From: Pseudoscleropodium purum | Taxonomy: Eukaryota > Streptophyta > Bryopsida > Hypnales > Brachytheciaceae | NCBI GenBank assembly: GCA_963969395.1 | Contig: OZ017804.1 | Coordinates: 4,712,001 to 4,776,000, forward strand | Length of the DNA: 64,000 nt | Direction of reading: 5' to 3' | Shown: positions 1 through 11,639 of the stretch, piece by piece | Layout: each line of letters opens with the position of its first letter | Numbering within the stretch: the stretch's first letter is position 1 | Notes under the pieces: model-generated | The model's database searches: none | Seen by the model: only the letters and a program-made list of their open reading frames with translations | Told to the model about the DNA's origin: nothing | Position numbers and translations under genes: made by a program

Positions 1-1640
1 GGTGCATTGTTTTCCAAGCACTTGGCTCACCAAACTTTGAACTAAGTATGTTAGGTTTGCATGGACGAGGAGATTTTGAACCAGGTGTGGAGTTGATCAA
101 TTTTTGTGCAAGGACCAATTAGAAATGGGAGCGTGTTGGAAGGCATAGGGGCAACTAGAGATAAGAGAGGTTTGAAGATGCAAAAGCCAATTGGAGTGGA
201 GAGCATTTAATGCTCTTATGCTATAGTTTCAGCCAATAGTGGGGGGATACCAATTCACTAGGCCCTTCCACCTCACTAGGTTTTGAGCTATTACTTTTTT
301 ATGGGGATTTGGCTGCCTTGCGGTGGTGATGTTCTTACCAAAATTGTTGAAAAAGGGAACCAATAATTAAATTGTGTCATGAGATTTCATGGCAAATTCT
401 AAAAGAATGCTCAATAAATAAGTTATTATTACTTTCAACTTTGCCCAAATACCTCCTTTTGTTGCCTCAAGCATCTTCTCTCGCTAGGAAGATAAAATGA
501 AGTCAAATATTGCACTAAGTTAAGACATGAAGAAAAATGCAAAGACATTGTTGGAACTCAAGTATAGTAGAAGGTTTTTATTGCAACCCTCTTCTTTAAA
601 TAGTCCCTATAAGAAGTTGTGAAATAGATAGTAAGTAGTTTTGAAATGGAATGTTAATATTGTGAAAGCATAATAAGATTTGCTAGGTATTGGTTCATAC
701 TTCACTAATGGATGGAATAGGAACCAAGGTTTGTCTACTTCAAAGTCAGGGTTTGTTCACTTAATTTTTTTAAATGAAAATTGATTGTCCAATTTCCTTC
801 TTACAAATGCTAAAGAATTTAGGATATGATGTTAAGTTTAATAAAGATTGCATTTAGGAGTTGTGTATATTACTTTATACATGCTACAATGCTGGTTTTT
901 GGTCAATCCATATCATTTTTCAAATTGCGCATGTGTGGGTTGTGCAAGGCTTATGATCAAGAATAAGTGCCTATAGCAGAATTCTTTGGAAATTCATGAG
1001 TAATTCATAAATTCTCCAAAAAAATATAAAACCATTTGTGTTAGATTTTGCATGATTGAGCTTCTTTTTAAGTCAAAAATAAGGGAAAATACTTTAAGGC
1101 AAATCAAAACCATCAAAAAGGCCAACTAAGCTATAAAAGATACTTTATAAGCACACTACCTTATTGTCTTCATCATGAAAATATGTAGATGTCATCAAAT
1201 GTCTCTTTAACCTCTCAAACCCTAACAACTTTTTGACAATGGAGGTTTTCAATGAATTGTCCCACTTTGATATTTTTTTTGCATATGAATGGGCTTGGAT
1301 TTTTTATTTTAACAATACAAAGATTAAAGACTACTTTGTCTAGTATGTATGGAATTTATTGTAGAAAATATTGACCATTGGATTTTTGTGGATTATAACA
1401 ATTTTGGATGATCAACTTTATAGGCAAAAATGCAACTTTTGGAAAAGAAAAATTATAAGAAGATGAATAATGATTTTTTATCCCCAAAAAATTTATAATG
1501 GAATATAGGGAACATGTAATATTTTAAAATTTTTTAATTCCTTGAATTCATGTTGTGTAAAAATTTCAAAGAAAAAAAATAGAATTTTCATTTGTAGTGA
1601 CTTGCCCAAAATAGATGTTTGGTTCTTTAAGGATTAAAAT
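1..1640. other. gene-free AT-rich DNA left of the receptor-kinase copy
   Basis: No reading frame or RNA gene can be supported here. A short stretch near 985-1050 resembles 14020-14070 (both read roughly AATTCA, AA, ATATAAAAC, TTGTGTTA in order), so part of it is a dispersed repeat. Homology with the 58.8 kb receptor-kinase copy begins only at about 1640, so the kinase half of this copy is either outside the window or replaced by this block. Confidence 0.4.
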
Positions 1641-3884
1641 CACAAGTGCTCATTGTTTAAATCTTTCAAGTCATGAACATACATATATTTACATTTTCTC
1701 CAAATTGGGTAATTGAAGTAATTCCTCTTGAAATACTTGGAATTTATTTTTGCTCATGGATCTATGTATATAAGATGGAAAAGAATAGGTTAGGTTGTTT
1801 TTGATTGAATATACTCAAAAATATGAAAAGAAAATGAAATATAGAAGACCAAAAAGTGAACTAATAAAAAAAATCCATATGCATTGAATCTTCAACTTAT
1901 GTCTTTTGTATTATTGAATTTTTTATATTTGAAATTGTTTGTATAATGCTTGATATATTGTTTGAGTCCAAATAATTGTATATAAATGTCTACAAATGTA
2001 CAATTAAATAATTATATTCAAAAACTACATAAGACAATATTTGAATTCAATGTTAAAAGAAGATGAATTAGACAATTAAATCCTAAACTCACTATTTACT
2101 TGAAATTGATTGATTCTATGCAATTGCACAAATGTAGATTGATCAATAATAGTTGTAGAGAACCTTAAAATACTTTAATGACATTTGTATACTTATATAT
2201 GTTGAAGAGTCTTGTATTGAAAATTTTCACTTAGTAACATGCTTATAGAATTATTTTGTGACTAATTCACATAATGAATCCAAATTTAAATGTAAAAATA
2301 TCATAAAATACAAGTTTACCTCCAAATCATTATGGGAAGTTCAAATATTCATTAATAAAACTTTAAAAAAAATTAGTACTATATATAGCTCTCAATTTAT
2401 ATGCATTTGAGTGAATAGAAATTGGAAGTTGTCCTAAATTGATGATATTGGTAATGAAGTTGTTTAAAATCTCAAGAGTTACTAAATATTTGATATGAAT
2501 GGCAACTTCTCTTTTTATTTGGTTGTAGCTAATATCCCTATAATCAATGAACAAAAACAATTAGATTTAATCAATATTAGAACAAGCTATGTAATTTGAT
2601 TAAAATCAAAGTCAAGCTAGGACTTTGAACATTACCAACCTCAAACATTCAAAAACAATCTCAAAGAATTATTTATCAAATAACTTACAAATATTGAAGT
2701 TTGCTAAAGTAATTAATAATATCATCATTCAAGGAAATAAGACTCATTTTTGTCAAAGAATTCCTCAATAAGTCTTTGCAAAAAAACATATGAAATTCAC
2801 AAAATGGGCACAAAATGTAGATTGGCAAATCAATTTAACCATCTTGAACAATGATCATGCTCAAATTGATGAAAGAAAGTCTCAAAGCATTCAAAAGGTG
2901 ACATTCTAGAGCTAAAGTTGTAGAAATTAGAACATCCAATTGCCCAAAGTTTTGAATTCTAAGCTTCCAAGTGTTCATATGGGTTTTTAGAAACTTATAG
3001 TCAAAAAATGAATTGGAACCTCAAAAATAAAAAATCTAGGATCTATATGTTGATATGAGCAATTTTTAATCACTTTAATGAGTTCTTTCTTGTAAGTCCT
3101 TTACTATGGATACCTATCCCATAGAATTCCACTACCAACAATACAACAAATATAGGGTATTTATTCTCTATCAATTAGTGCAAATATAAAGTTCTTATTC
3201 AAGAGTCTTCTATAATGACACCAAGTGATAAAGGTGTATGCATTGGATTTACAAGTATTGAAGTCCAATATTAATAAAACAACAAGGGCCACATCCATTG
3301 TTTATATTTCTATTGAAAGAATAGTTGGAGAGACAATGAACAGTTCTTTGAAAGAACATGACCACACTTCAAATTATGCTCCAACAGATGCTATTATACA
3401 TCTAGAATTATTGCAAAATATTATAATGTTGTGCATTGTAGATGCCCAAAGCAACCAAATGAATGAGAACTTGTAGCACACCCATGTACCTAGACAATTA
3501 ATTAGTTACTACTCACATGGATTGAAGAACTTCAAATAAAGAAAAAAGTCATGTGGATCAAACCACACTCAAAGGTACCATTGCAATTACTTTTGTAGGA
3601 CAAGACTTTAGTCCTTTCTGAAACTTTTGAAGCTTTCAATTACTTTGATGTTGTTATTATTTTTAAAAATTTATAGATGAATAGTAAAGAAATGCATCCC
3701 TTTAAAAGGATGAAGAAGAAATTTCATAAACAAATCTTTCAAAAGATGTAAATCACCAGTTTTAAGGCTAAATTTAGTGTCTTTATTACATTATAGTACT
3801 TTAAATAGATTTTTTTTAATCCAAATTTTTTAATCTTCTAAAACATACAACTATGCAAAAGAATTTCTATTGATTAATTTTGGA

Positions 3885-4217
3885 CTAAAAATCAAGGTTC
3901 ACAAATCAATACGTTCGCCCCAAAATAGTGTCCGTAACCTGGACGTCCGGACGTCCGTCCTCACGGATGCCAGCGGATGCAACGTCCCTCCCGCCGTCGG
4001 AAGGCGGACGGACGGGGCAGACGGCCCGAGGCGGAAGCCCAGATCATGCGGACCACATCAGTCCGCGTGTCGATCGGATGGCCGTAACTAGGCGGATGGG
4101 GCGGTCCCAACGAATGCTGCATCCGCCGGGACCGCGAATGTCAGCGGACGTTGCGGACACAGCGTCCGCGTCCGAACGTCCCGGACGTCCGACCGTCCTG
4201 TCAACCCTGCTAAAAAT
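3885..4217 (+). mobile_element. hAT-type MITE, GC-rich family, copy 1 (with TSDs)
   Basis: The element spans 3893-4209 (317 bp) and is flanked by the perfect 8-bp duplication CTAAAAAT (3885-3892 and 4210-4217). The left end is slightly worn (CAAGGTTCAC for CAGGGTTGAC); the right end is GTCAACCCTG. The inside is GC-rich and built from GGACGTCC, CGGACG and GGGCGGAC motifs, in a surround that is mostly A and T. It encodes nothing credible; the open frames across it come from base composition. It lies in a block absent from the paralogous receptor-kinase copy. Confidence 0.9.
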
Positions 4218-4472
4218 AGTATAATTTTTAATCAATTTATTGATTTTTGACAAATTCTTCATTTAATCTTTTGGAAAAATTAAACATTCAATTCCAAAAA
4301 TAGATTTCATAGGGACCTTGATGTGAATAATAAAAAAAACTTTTTGTTTTATGACAATCATCATTTTGGATTAGTTTTTCTATTGAAAAGGATGTTTACA
4401 TGTTTTTACTTCTGAATATTATAGAAAATGAAAAAATATTTAAATTGTAGCAGATGAGTCCTTTTCTACTCT

Positions 4473-4474
<2 letters not shown>

Positions 4475-4524
<50 letters not shown>
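4475..4524. repeat. (TA)n microsatellite
   Basis: An uninterrupted TA dinucleotide run of about 50 bp, followed by ACACATACATATACAC. A second locus of similar make-up lies at 45.4-45.5 kb. Confidence 0.95.
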
Positions 4525-4530
<6 letters not shown>

Positions 4531-5369
4531 CATATACACATGATTTTTTTTCATTCAATCACATAATTATTCATTAAAAATTAAACCCCTTTTCTAACAT
4601 TGAAAAACTTGATAAGCTAACATTTGAACTTCAATTCAAATTTTAGTAGAGAAGTTTAGATTTTTTTGTGAATAAAAAGATATTAGTTTTAACATGACTT
4701 AGACTACTAGAAGAAAAGGACTAAAATGACTAAATTTAATAGATTAGCCTTAAAAAACAATAGCTACAAAGAAGATACATTGTAGATTTCAATACATATG
4801 ACCCCCTTTTTTGGTCCATTTGAGTGTGATTTGACCCATGTTGGAAGAGATCCCAAGAGCTTTCTTGCATTGTTTATCGTGCTGAGCACAAGAAAATTCA
4901 ATAATAAAAACACTTGAAATTGGACAAATTGATTCAATTGAAAAAATCAAAGGCACTTTGCACTAGAGCAATCATTGAACATGGAAGGAAAGTCCTATAA
5001 AAGCAACTCTAGTTTGCAAACTCATAACTTGGTCACTAAGTTGATAGTTAATTTTGTTAAATTGGCATGATTATGGTTCCAAAAATTGTGACTTATATAT
5101 GTATATTGTATAAATATACTTAAAGGTCTAAAATCTAAGATGTGTATGAATTTATGTTTTAGAATATGTCTTTGAAATGGTGCCAAAGTATTGGAATTCC
5201 GCCAATTGAATGAAATTGATGTTGCAAGTAGATGATCTTTCGAGTCTAAAAAGGCATCAAACAATATCTAGAGTTGAAAATTAAAGTGTTGAATGCCTCA
5301 AAAAATTGCTTACAAAGACTCAAGGTTGGTCAGATTCACAATTGCAAGAGGTAGTTCACTGAAAAGTGG

Positions 5370-8035
5370 CGTGGAGCCATAGTCACGAACAATCCTTTTT
5401 TCCTGGCAAAATAGGACCCAAAAGCACCACAACAAAAATCTTGGCAAAAAAAGGCACAAAGAAAAAAAAAATAACGCCAAAAAGTTATCTTGGGTTCAAG
5501 GAGTGCAACCTAAAACCCCTATCCTAGCCACCATGTTTGTCTGCTCCCTTGCTTCTCCCACTCAAGTGTTTTCAAATCCAATGATTGTTTGCCACTCCTC
5601 TACAGTCTTTGTTGCCAGACCTGAATTTGCGCAATTCTATTAATTACAAGCATTTAGCAAGGATTGAAAAGGATAATTGCTAGATTGTGTACAAGTCATT
5701 TTACTATATCATCACTTTCATTTTCACTCCCTTTGTGTTAATCGCCTCATTGTTGCCCTCTACCATACATTGCCGCCACTTATCTTGAGTGGTTGGTTTG
5801 TGCAAACAATTTCATTCAATTTATTATTCCCAACTATAAAAGTATAACTTGAAGCCTTTATAAAGGTACAACCTAGGGTGGAGGGATGTGTTTTGCATTT
5901 GTAGCACTTGTCCATTTTGGACTACATAATGCTGTAGAGTTGGGAGGCTCAAGAGCATTATGGGACATGATGTCAAGTCTAATGGTTCATCGTAGACGTC
6001 CATATCTATACTTTTTGCAAATCTAAGGGTATAGAAAGAGAAGTTGTGTCATGAATTTGAATGCAATTCTGACTATCCAATAGAATGGTGACAAATCTGT
6101 CTTGAATGCTGGACTATGAGACTTGAATCTTTCACCTGCTGCCTCAAGGAAGGCATAATAAGTTCAGTTGCTGGCCGAAACAGCTAAGCAGGGCACTAGC
6201 AAGAAAGTTCCGGAGTACGAGGAAACCTCAGGGTTGAAGGCGGTTTATATCGTGGTCTCTGTTCAAAGAACGCAGATTAGACAATAAATGCCAGCGGCCG
6301 TTCGTTTTTGAGGAGACGGAATGAAATTGGTATCGCGGAAGATTGCTTCCAACTCGCTACACGTGATGTTCTAACCTACTTGTGCGATTGGAATGACGAA
6401 TCTAGATTTGAGATTCTTCAGTGTTGACGAATCTTTGATTGTTAGCGAACCTTTTTCTTCCCTGTGATCGACATTGCAGTATGGTGAACATTGTTTGCGT
6501 GGTCTGTAGACCAAGAAGTATAGCTGCGACCTTAAGAATTCTACGCATTGATCAACTCTAGTTTTTCCAAGGTTTACGAGCATGCTAGCATATAGCGTTC
6601 TTGTCTCAGAAGAGCTGTGCCATCAGTTCGCTGCAATCTCTTTCAGTAATCTCGTTTCTTGGATTTCATGTGAATCACAACCGATTTAGTAGTTAACAAT
6701 CTCACCGAATTCTTTTGGTCATTCGACCTTGGAAGTACTGGGACTAGAAAAGGTGTTGTTTTCAGGTGTTGTTACTTTAGGGGCCAACTGGAGTTTCTAA
6801 ATCTTAAAGGATTTAAATCTAAGTGATGTGTGGTCTTCCTAACTTTATCATATTTGAAATCTACAGAGCATGTCTCAACCTGCCAACTCAGCACAAGAAG
6901 CACCGGCTTACCCATTCTACCATTCAAAGATCACAATTTTGAACCCTGTGCTTCCTTCCTACACATCCAATACATTCTTGCTCACATTTGCTGATTTCCG
7001 TTTGCCATCCTGTAAAGATCTGTTTCTGCTAATGTGCAGTCCGACCTTCTTTCTTCATAGCTATACTTAGAAGCAAGGTTTTCTTTATGCAATTTGTCAT
7101 CAATTTGCACCAAAATAATGGATCCTGCATTGAGCCCTTGGAACAATATAATACTAAAAGGGTAGAAGATTGCCAAAAAACTTCAAGTCAAAAAAAAATC
7201 TCAGATGAAATCAGGGTTGACGAATCTCTACGTCCGCCCCAAAATAGTATCCGTAACCCGAACGTCCGGACGCACAGATGCCAGCGGACGCAGCGTCCCT
7301 CCCGCCGTCGGAAGGCGGACAGGCGGGGCGGACGCCTAAATCATGCGGACCAGATCAGTCCGTGTGTCGATCGGACGGCTGTAACCGGGTGGACGGGGCG
7401 GACGGCGTCCGCAAATGTCAACGGACGTTGCAGACACAACGTCCGCGTCCGGACGTCCCGGACGTCCGACCGTCCTGTCAACCCTGGATGAAATTGCTAC
7501 ATTATGGATGAAAATAGAATTATGAATATGTGCTATGTACTATGTGCTAATGTGATATTTTCTATCCAATATGTGGGTGAATGTTGAAATTTGGAGCACC
7601 ACTATAACATTTGGTATCAATTGCCACTATGGCATTTCATTCAAAATGAAAAAAGAAAAAATCCTTGTTTAGAAGAAGTCTTAGAATCTCTGACAAAGCC
7701 AAGTGCTCACATATAGCATAGAATCTGCTTTCATGGCCTAGACTTCTTAATCCTAGATACTATCATTGATTACAGAAGGGGGTCAAACATTATAGATACA
7801 ATTTTTTTAAATGCGTTTTCCTTGTAAGAAATCTTTCTAGTGCCATTACTATTATTAAACAATTTTGCCTCTTTAGCATTTTAACATTTCTTTAATGTGC
7901 CAAAATTTCTCACCGTCTTCATACAAGTTTTGCTAGATAGATCTCTAGAAGTCACAACATCACTAGTAGGATTCATTGCCAATAAAGTAGGTCAAGTATA
8001 GCCAATTTGGCTTTCAGCCAAAAAGAAAAAGAAAA
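5370..8035. other. 2.7-kb insertion block inside an LRR exon of copy 1
   Basis: The paralogous copy runs continuously across this point: AGTGGCGTGGAG is followed there by the exon, here by foreign sequence. Homology resumes near 8040. The block includes a stretch of higher GC at 6090-7070, in which a short open frame starts at 6870 (MSQPANSAQEAPAYPFYHSK) and runs 66 codons. I cannot assign it to a family. It may be a captured gene fragment or part of a retroelement. No terminal repeats were recognised. The hAT MITE at 7212-7486 is nested in it. Confidence 0.45.
7204..7494 (+). mobile_element. hAT-type MITE, GC-rich family, copy 2 (with TSDs)
   Basis: The element is 7212-7486 (275 bp), with ends CAGGGTTGAC and GTCAACCCTG and a perfect 8-bp duplication GATGAAAT (7204-7211, 7487-7494). 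It has the same orientation as the copy at 3.9 kb, starting with GAATCTCTACGTCCGCCCC and ending with the GGACGTCC-rich side. The 134- and 77-codon open frames that cross it are artefacts of its composition. Confidence 0.95.
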
Positions 8036-8286
8036 GGGTTGGTCATCAACATTCTGGTTGCAAATAGATGCATAAAGTTTAGTCAGCTGAAGGTCTTTCA
8101 TCACAATTCTTGAGCCTAGAAAATGATCCATCCATCCCTAACTTAGCATGAACTTAAATAGGATTACACTCAAATTATCTAACTTATTTGATCAAGTTCA
8201 CCAAAATAATTAGATATTGACGTAATTGAAGCTCCAATGAGTACATGTATTTGAAATTCTTATTGAATTTAATGAAACCAAATTTC

Positions 8287-10747
8287 ACTTATGTACCCAC
8301 TAGGCTACTACACTAAAAATGGTAAATAGTGTTGGCTACACTAATTATCAATACTAACATTAATTGTGATTTGCAAGGTTAGTGTTAGAATATTATTTAC
8401 CCATTCTAACACTATATTAGTTGTTTAGTAAAATTTGGTCATTCATCATTTTTTGGAGAGTGCATTTTGTGTTAGATGGGAACAAAATATAGTAGTTAGA
8501 GTATTGGAGAAAAAGCGGTGTATGAAATGTTGGAATGTTGAATTGCTAAATTGTTGAAATAGACAATGCAATGATGAAATGTAGAAAATTTTCATAGTAT
8601 ATATATAGGTTGCTAAATATAGCAACAAGCAAAAACACAACATAATAATCCTAGGTGTAGGCCAAAAATTCAAGGAAAAAAAATAATAAAATATCAAAAA
8701 GGTTTTTTAAACTACCCTATTGAAATTGGGTAGTTCTTGCCTTTGGAAGTATTGCAAATGTTTTGCAATTATCTCTTGGAGATGTGGAAACAATTGTTCT
8801 ACACTTCAAAATCCATCAAGTCCTAATGCCAAGCTACAACAAATAATTGTTTTTCTAGCATAGGACATGTTCTTAGAATCCACCTCTTCATTGACATCTT
8901 CTACACTATCTATAGCTAATTGTAGAAAAAACCATTTCCCGGGATTTGTCAATTTCCCTGACCATTGTCCATTTGCTCGGGGTGCATTTTGCTAAGCATT
9001 TTGTTGTATCAACTAAATTTTCTTGGCCTCCCATCGTCTTGTCCATGCATCTTTGATTTTTGAAATGAGGAATGTATCTGTTGGTTGGCAAAGGTGAATA
9101 GAATATGGCAGCAAAAATTTAAAAACTGTGTTTTTGGCAGCTAAGACAACAACCAATCTAGGGGTCACCGTATGTCCGCTACAATTATCAAGCCATATAA
9201 TTTTTATATATTGATGAAGATCGGCTTGATATGCATGAGGTTTCAGAAAATATTTAGGGAAGATGGTTTGGTCCATCCAACCTTTAGGGCTTGTTCTATA
9301 AGAAACCCTGGGAATATTATCAATCAAACCCCATATAGGGTGGCTCCTATTTTCATTTGAGAAAATGAACATAAGAACTTTTATTGTGGCACGATGACCG
9401 CTTGAAATGCGAACCACCATGGTCATGGACTCCCCACCCAAGACAACTTCAACGTATTTGACAGTTGTATCTCATTAAAACCCCAAAGTTTGGCTATTAT
9501 CAAGATTGATAACGAAATGTGTTTCATCCAGGTTTTCCATGAGATTTTCATCAAATTCCCTTGATGCAAATCTCCTTTGCAAGACCTCCAAATGGTAGGC
9601 GGTTTGCATTTCGATTTGAAGTTCTTTTTTAAGACTACAAGTCAAACGACCACATTGGGATAGAAGGACTATATTGCGATTATCCATGAATTGATGCGCC
9701 TAATTCACTATGATTTTGTTGACCAAAAAAATGTTATCTTTAGGATCAACAGATTGGGCTATGAAATTGGATTCGGAAGCTACAAGAATGGTACAGGCCA
9801 ATTCATGAAGTAGATGTGAGGAAAATTTAACACCTCATTTGCGGAGGCGGTTGAATTCTTCAAGTAATAATAACTATAAATATTGCATCCATTCACTCTT
9901 CTTTTTGCCTTAGCTTGGTCTAGCTTTTGGAGAATGGTGCCTCTTTTTGTCCAATTGATTTCAGCTATAAGAGAATGGAGTGGCAATATCTTCATTGAAT
10001 TGGTGATGTTGCTACCACCAACGACTAGCTTTCATGAGGTTGGCTAGGCATTGGCCACAAAAGTGCTCCAGAAATGCTTCAATGACCCAAGAATAAAGTC
10101 GAATAAAGCCGCGAATAGCAATGTCCTCGACCATCCAAGAAGCGAGAGACTAGTGAGTGGCAAAGCTGTAAACTTGTTGAAGACGTTATGGAGAGACATT
10201 GGGAGGAATTGCATCCATGGTTGGCTACAAAAAAAAAGTAAAAATATGGTTGAGAAAAAAAATGGTGACCAAAAAAAATATAAAATTGTCGAAAGAAATA
10301 GAGGAGAGAAAGACAAATCCAATGGTGTCATTCAATATTCAATATTATACCTGAAACAAAAGCTATCGGCATTTGAAATCCAAGCGGGAATCGGGAGTGT
10401 TTGAAATTGAGGCTAGGAGGTGGGAAACCACGAAGTTTAACACACACACCCATCCACCCCACCCCCCTAGGGCTCTTCACTTCTCTTTACAATCTCTCTA
10501 CTCCTCACAATGTCTTCACTTCTCCGCACAACATCTTGAAGGTGGTCATTAGAGCAAGCCAAAAAGAGAGTTCTCAAAACAAAGAAGGCAAAAATAGAGT
10601 TCCACAAGGAAGGGCCAATTTTTTTTTAGAAAACAATGTCCATTGAAGAAGGGCTAAAGCTTGACGATGGGAGGCAAAATCTGAGTTTTCTAGGGACAGA
10701 CCAAAATCTGAATTTTCCAGGAAAGGACCAAAGTTGGATGGCCCTAT
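8287..10747. other. insertion block carrying the pogo-type transposase remnant
   Basis: The block interrupts the homology with the second receptor-kinase copy (8286 matches about 61.85 kb and 10748 matches about 62.22 kb). Apart from the transposase remnant at 9013-9690 it contains AT-rich sequence with A-runs near 10230-10290. Neither terminal inverted repeats nor target duplications could be fixed with confidence. Confidence 0.45.
9013..9690 (-). pseudogene. pogo/Tigger-like (DDE_1) transposase remnant
   Basis: Two same-frame segments (9687-9475 and 9441-9013) form the catalytic core of a DDE-superfamily transposase of the Tc1/mariner-pogo group. In order there are ENLDETHFVIN (first Asp), GGESMTMVVRISSG, IWLDNCSGH (second Asp) and LLPYSIHLCQPTDTFLISKI (third Asp, in place of the usual PxxSTHxxQPxD). 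All three acidic residues of the triad are kept. Two adjacent stop codons (TAA TGA) separate the segments at about 9470-9475. Upstream, 9995-9780 is open but I see no certain DNA-binding helix-turn-helix. It would have cut and pasted its own element; the stops make it inactive. The family is clear; the sub-family is not. Confidence 0.75.
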
Positions 10748-11430
10748 TAGTGTGAGTGACTTTAATTTACCAAAGTGACACTATTTGTAATGAACTTATT
10801 ATAACCCCTAAATGCCCAAGGTCCAATTTGAGCATTTTGGAATTTTTTCTAATTGAATAAAAAGTCAACATTTTGATAAGTTTTTAAAATAAAAAATTGG
10901 AATAATAACCAAACAAATTCAAACTAGATATGTTAGAAATCACATAGAAACAAAAATATAACAATATTACTTGTGAATTGAAAGATTATAATGTTCGATG
11001 ATGAGGGTGTTAAAATTGTGAAAGTGATTTGAAGTCATTCAATTCACTTTTCACATGTCATAATTGTCTAAAATTAAGGTCACCAAAAAAATAATGAGGT
11101 TAAAGGGCATAACATGCATAGTTCCAATCAATTTATAGCTTTTCAAAATCTACTTTATAATTTTCTTAAATGAATTTCTAATGTGATTTGTTGTCCACAA
11201 TCTAGTGACTATATTTAAAGCTCATTTCTAAGACGGCCTTCAACATTAGAAAATCAAGATTTAGCAAAGGATGCCCTTGTACAAAATTTTGATTAGAAAA
11301 ATCCTAATCATTCATTTCCAAAATTGGAATTTTGATGTTAAAACTAGACTTCAAAAAAAAATTCTCTTAAGAACTACTAAATAGTAACTTACTAAAGTTT
11401 TAATTAACTTCAAAGTTTTGAAGACATCAG

Positions 11431-11503
11431 CATGGTTGTCACATTGGACAGATTACTATTCATTTCACCAATGAATAGTAATCTGTCCAATGTGACAACC
11501 ATG
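11431..11503. repeat. perfect 34-bp inverted repeat (hairpin, 5-nt loop)
   Basis: The left arm 11431-11464 and right arm 11470-11503 are exact reverse complements (arm begins CATGGTTGTCACATTGGACA); the loop is TCACC. It lies in the 11041-11640 block, which is missing from the paralogous copy. A perfect stem of this length is either very recent or kept. A small-RNA precursor, a tiny foldback element and a repair-derived duplication are all possible. Confidence 0.9.
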
Positions 11504-11639
11504 GACACCAGGGTCATTTAGGGGTTAAATTAGTCCAGGCTTAAAGAACACTACAGGAAATGCACACCCTCGTTCCCTCAGAAAGATCGAATACCATTGT
11601 CGTTAAATTAAGCTTGCAGTGATGCTAGCTATTTTAACT

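Noticed and set aside
7087..7511. Open frames of 134 and 77 codons on the plus strand
   Set aside because: They run through the GC-rich hAT MITE; stops are rare only because of its composition, and frames overlap in several phases in every copy.
7600..7625. TTGGTATCAATTGCC as a retrotransposon primer-binding site
   Set aside because: It only partly matches the initiator-Met site (TGGTATCAGAGC), and no LTR precedes it.
11552..11565. CACTACAGGAAA as a CACTA transposon end
   Set aside because: No inverted partner or 3-bp duplication found; a single 12-base likeness is not enough.
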